Origin: an uncultured Ilumatobacter sp.
GTDB lineage: Bacteria; Actinomycetota; Acidimicrobiia; Acidimicrobiales; Ilumatobacteraceae
Length of the DNA: 34,777 bases
Assembly: GCA_937891565.1 (NCBI GenBank)
Contig: CALAHA010000266.1
Location: 1-34,777 of the forward strand
Direction: 5' to 3'
In this document: positions 34,302 to 34,777 of the stretch, in pieces
Position numbering within the stretch: the stretch's first letter is position 1
Layout: every line of letters begins with the position of its first letter
Notes under the pieces: generated by a model
Database searches by the model: none
What the model was told of the DNA's origin: nothing
What the model saw: the letters and a program-made list of their open reading frames with translations, nothing else
Translations under genes and position numbers: made by a program

Positions 34302-34777
34302 TCAGCCAGACGACGGTGCGGCCTCGGGAAGTAGCGACCAGAAGGCGCTAACCAGTGGGTTCTTGAGGTGGCGCTTCAAGGTGAACAGCCCAAGGTCGTA
34401 GGCGGCAAGGGCGGGCGTGACGTCGAGGATGCGCACGCGAGCGGCATGCGGGCTGTTGTCGAGGACGATCTGGGGAACCACTCCAACCCCAAGCCCCAGG
34501 CTGACCATGCTGACAAGGGCCTCGTTTCCGGCGACTTGGGCGTAGATCTTTGGCGTGACGCCGAGGGTCCGGAACCAGTTGTCGACCCGTTCTCGGGCGA
34601 TCCCGCTGGTGGCAAGGATCATGGGAGTTTGCTGCCAGGTAGCGGGATCGTCGAGTGATATCTGCGTGGAGTCCGCTGGGTCTTTCGGAGCAATGAAGAC
34701 AAGCGGCGAGGTCCGGATGGGCTTGAATACCACCTCTGATGGCAAGCTCTCGGGAAGAGCGGCAATGGCCAACTCTT
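34302..34777 (-). CDS. LysR family regulator, C-terminal substrate-binding part (5' end outside window)
   Basis: PLVFIAPKDPADSTQISLDDPATWQQTPMILATSGIARERVDNWFRTLGVTPKIYAQVAGNEALVSMVSLGLGVGVVPQIV is a typical LysR effector-domain pattern (IlvY-like spacing). Open at the window end. Confidence 0.85.
   Translation of the reverse strand, partial: ELAIAALPESLPSEVVFKPIRTSPLVFIAPKDPADSTQISLDDPATWQQTPMILATSGIARERVDNWFRTLGVTPKIYAQVAGNEALVSMVSLGLGVGVVPQIVLDNSPHAARVRILDVTPALAAYDLGLFTLKRHLKNPLVSAFWSLLPEAAPSSG

Overview
The window looks like ordinary chromosome from a moderately high-GC actinobacterium. Gene content (GatCAB, Ino1, IlvB/IlvN/IlvD, Lgt, DUF6356, DUF3054, leaderless-type promoters) suggests an Acidimicrobiia-like lineage, but that is inference only. 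Intact genes include an acyl-CoA dehydrogenase (5'-truncated by the window), cupredoxin lipoprotein, VOC protein, SDR, 4HBT thioesterase, YbaK/EbsC deacylase, M48 protease, TPR/HD-GYP protein, ferredoxin, alpha/beta hydrolase, lgt, DeoR regulator, GH36 alpha-galactosidase, MFS transporter, 2OG-Fe(II) oxygenase, gatC-gatA-gatB, ilvD, beta-lactamase-fold serine hydrolase, flavin reductase, compact 5-FCL, Lrp, LysR, ino1, folD, ilvB-ilvN and a truncated LysR. I found no rRNA, tRNA, CRISPR array, prophage or defence system. The most interesting signals lie between genes: (i) a branched-chain-residue leader peptide plus intrinsic terminator upstream of ilvBN, consistent with a transcription attenuator; (ii) a two-copy 49-bp palindrome-ended element flanked by 11-bp direct repeats at the lgt stop codon, possibly REP/MITE-like; (iii) several short tandem arrays and G-quadruplex motifs next to stop or start codons; (iv) an unusually high number of decayed gene remnants (VOC, Lrp-RAM, P450, GAF, glyoxalase, luciferase-like, PfpI, patatin). 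I saw no convincing entirely new multi-gene system.
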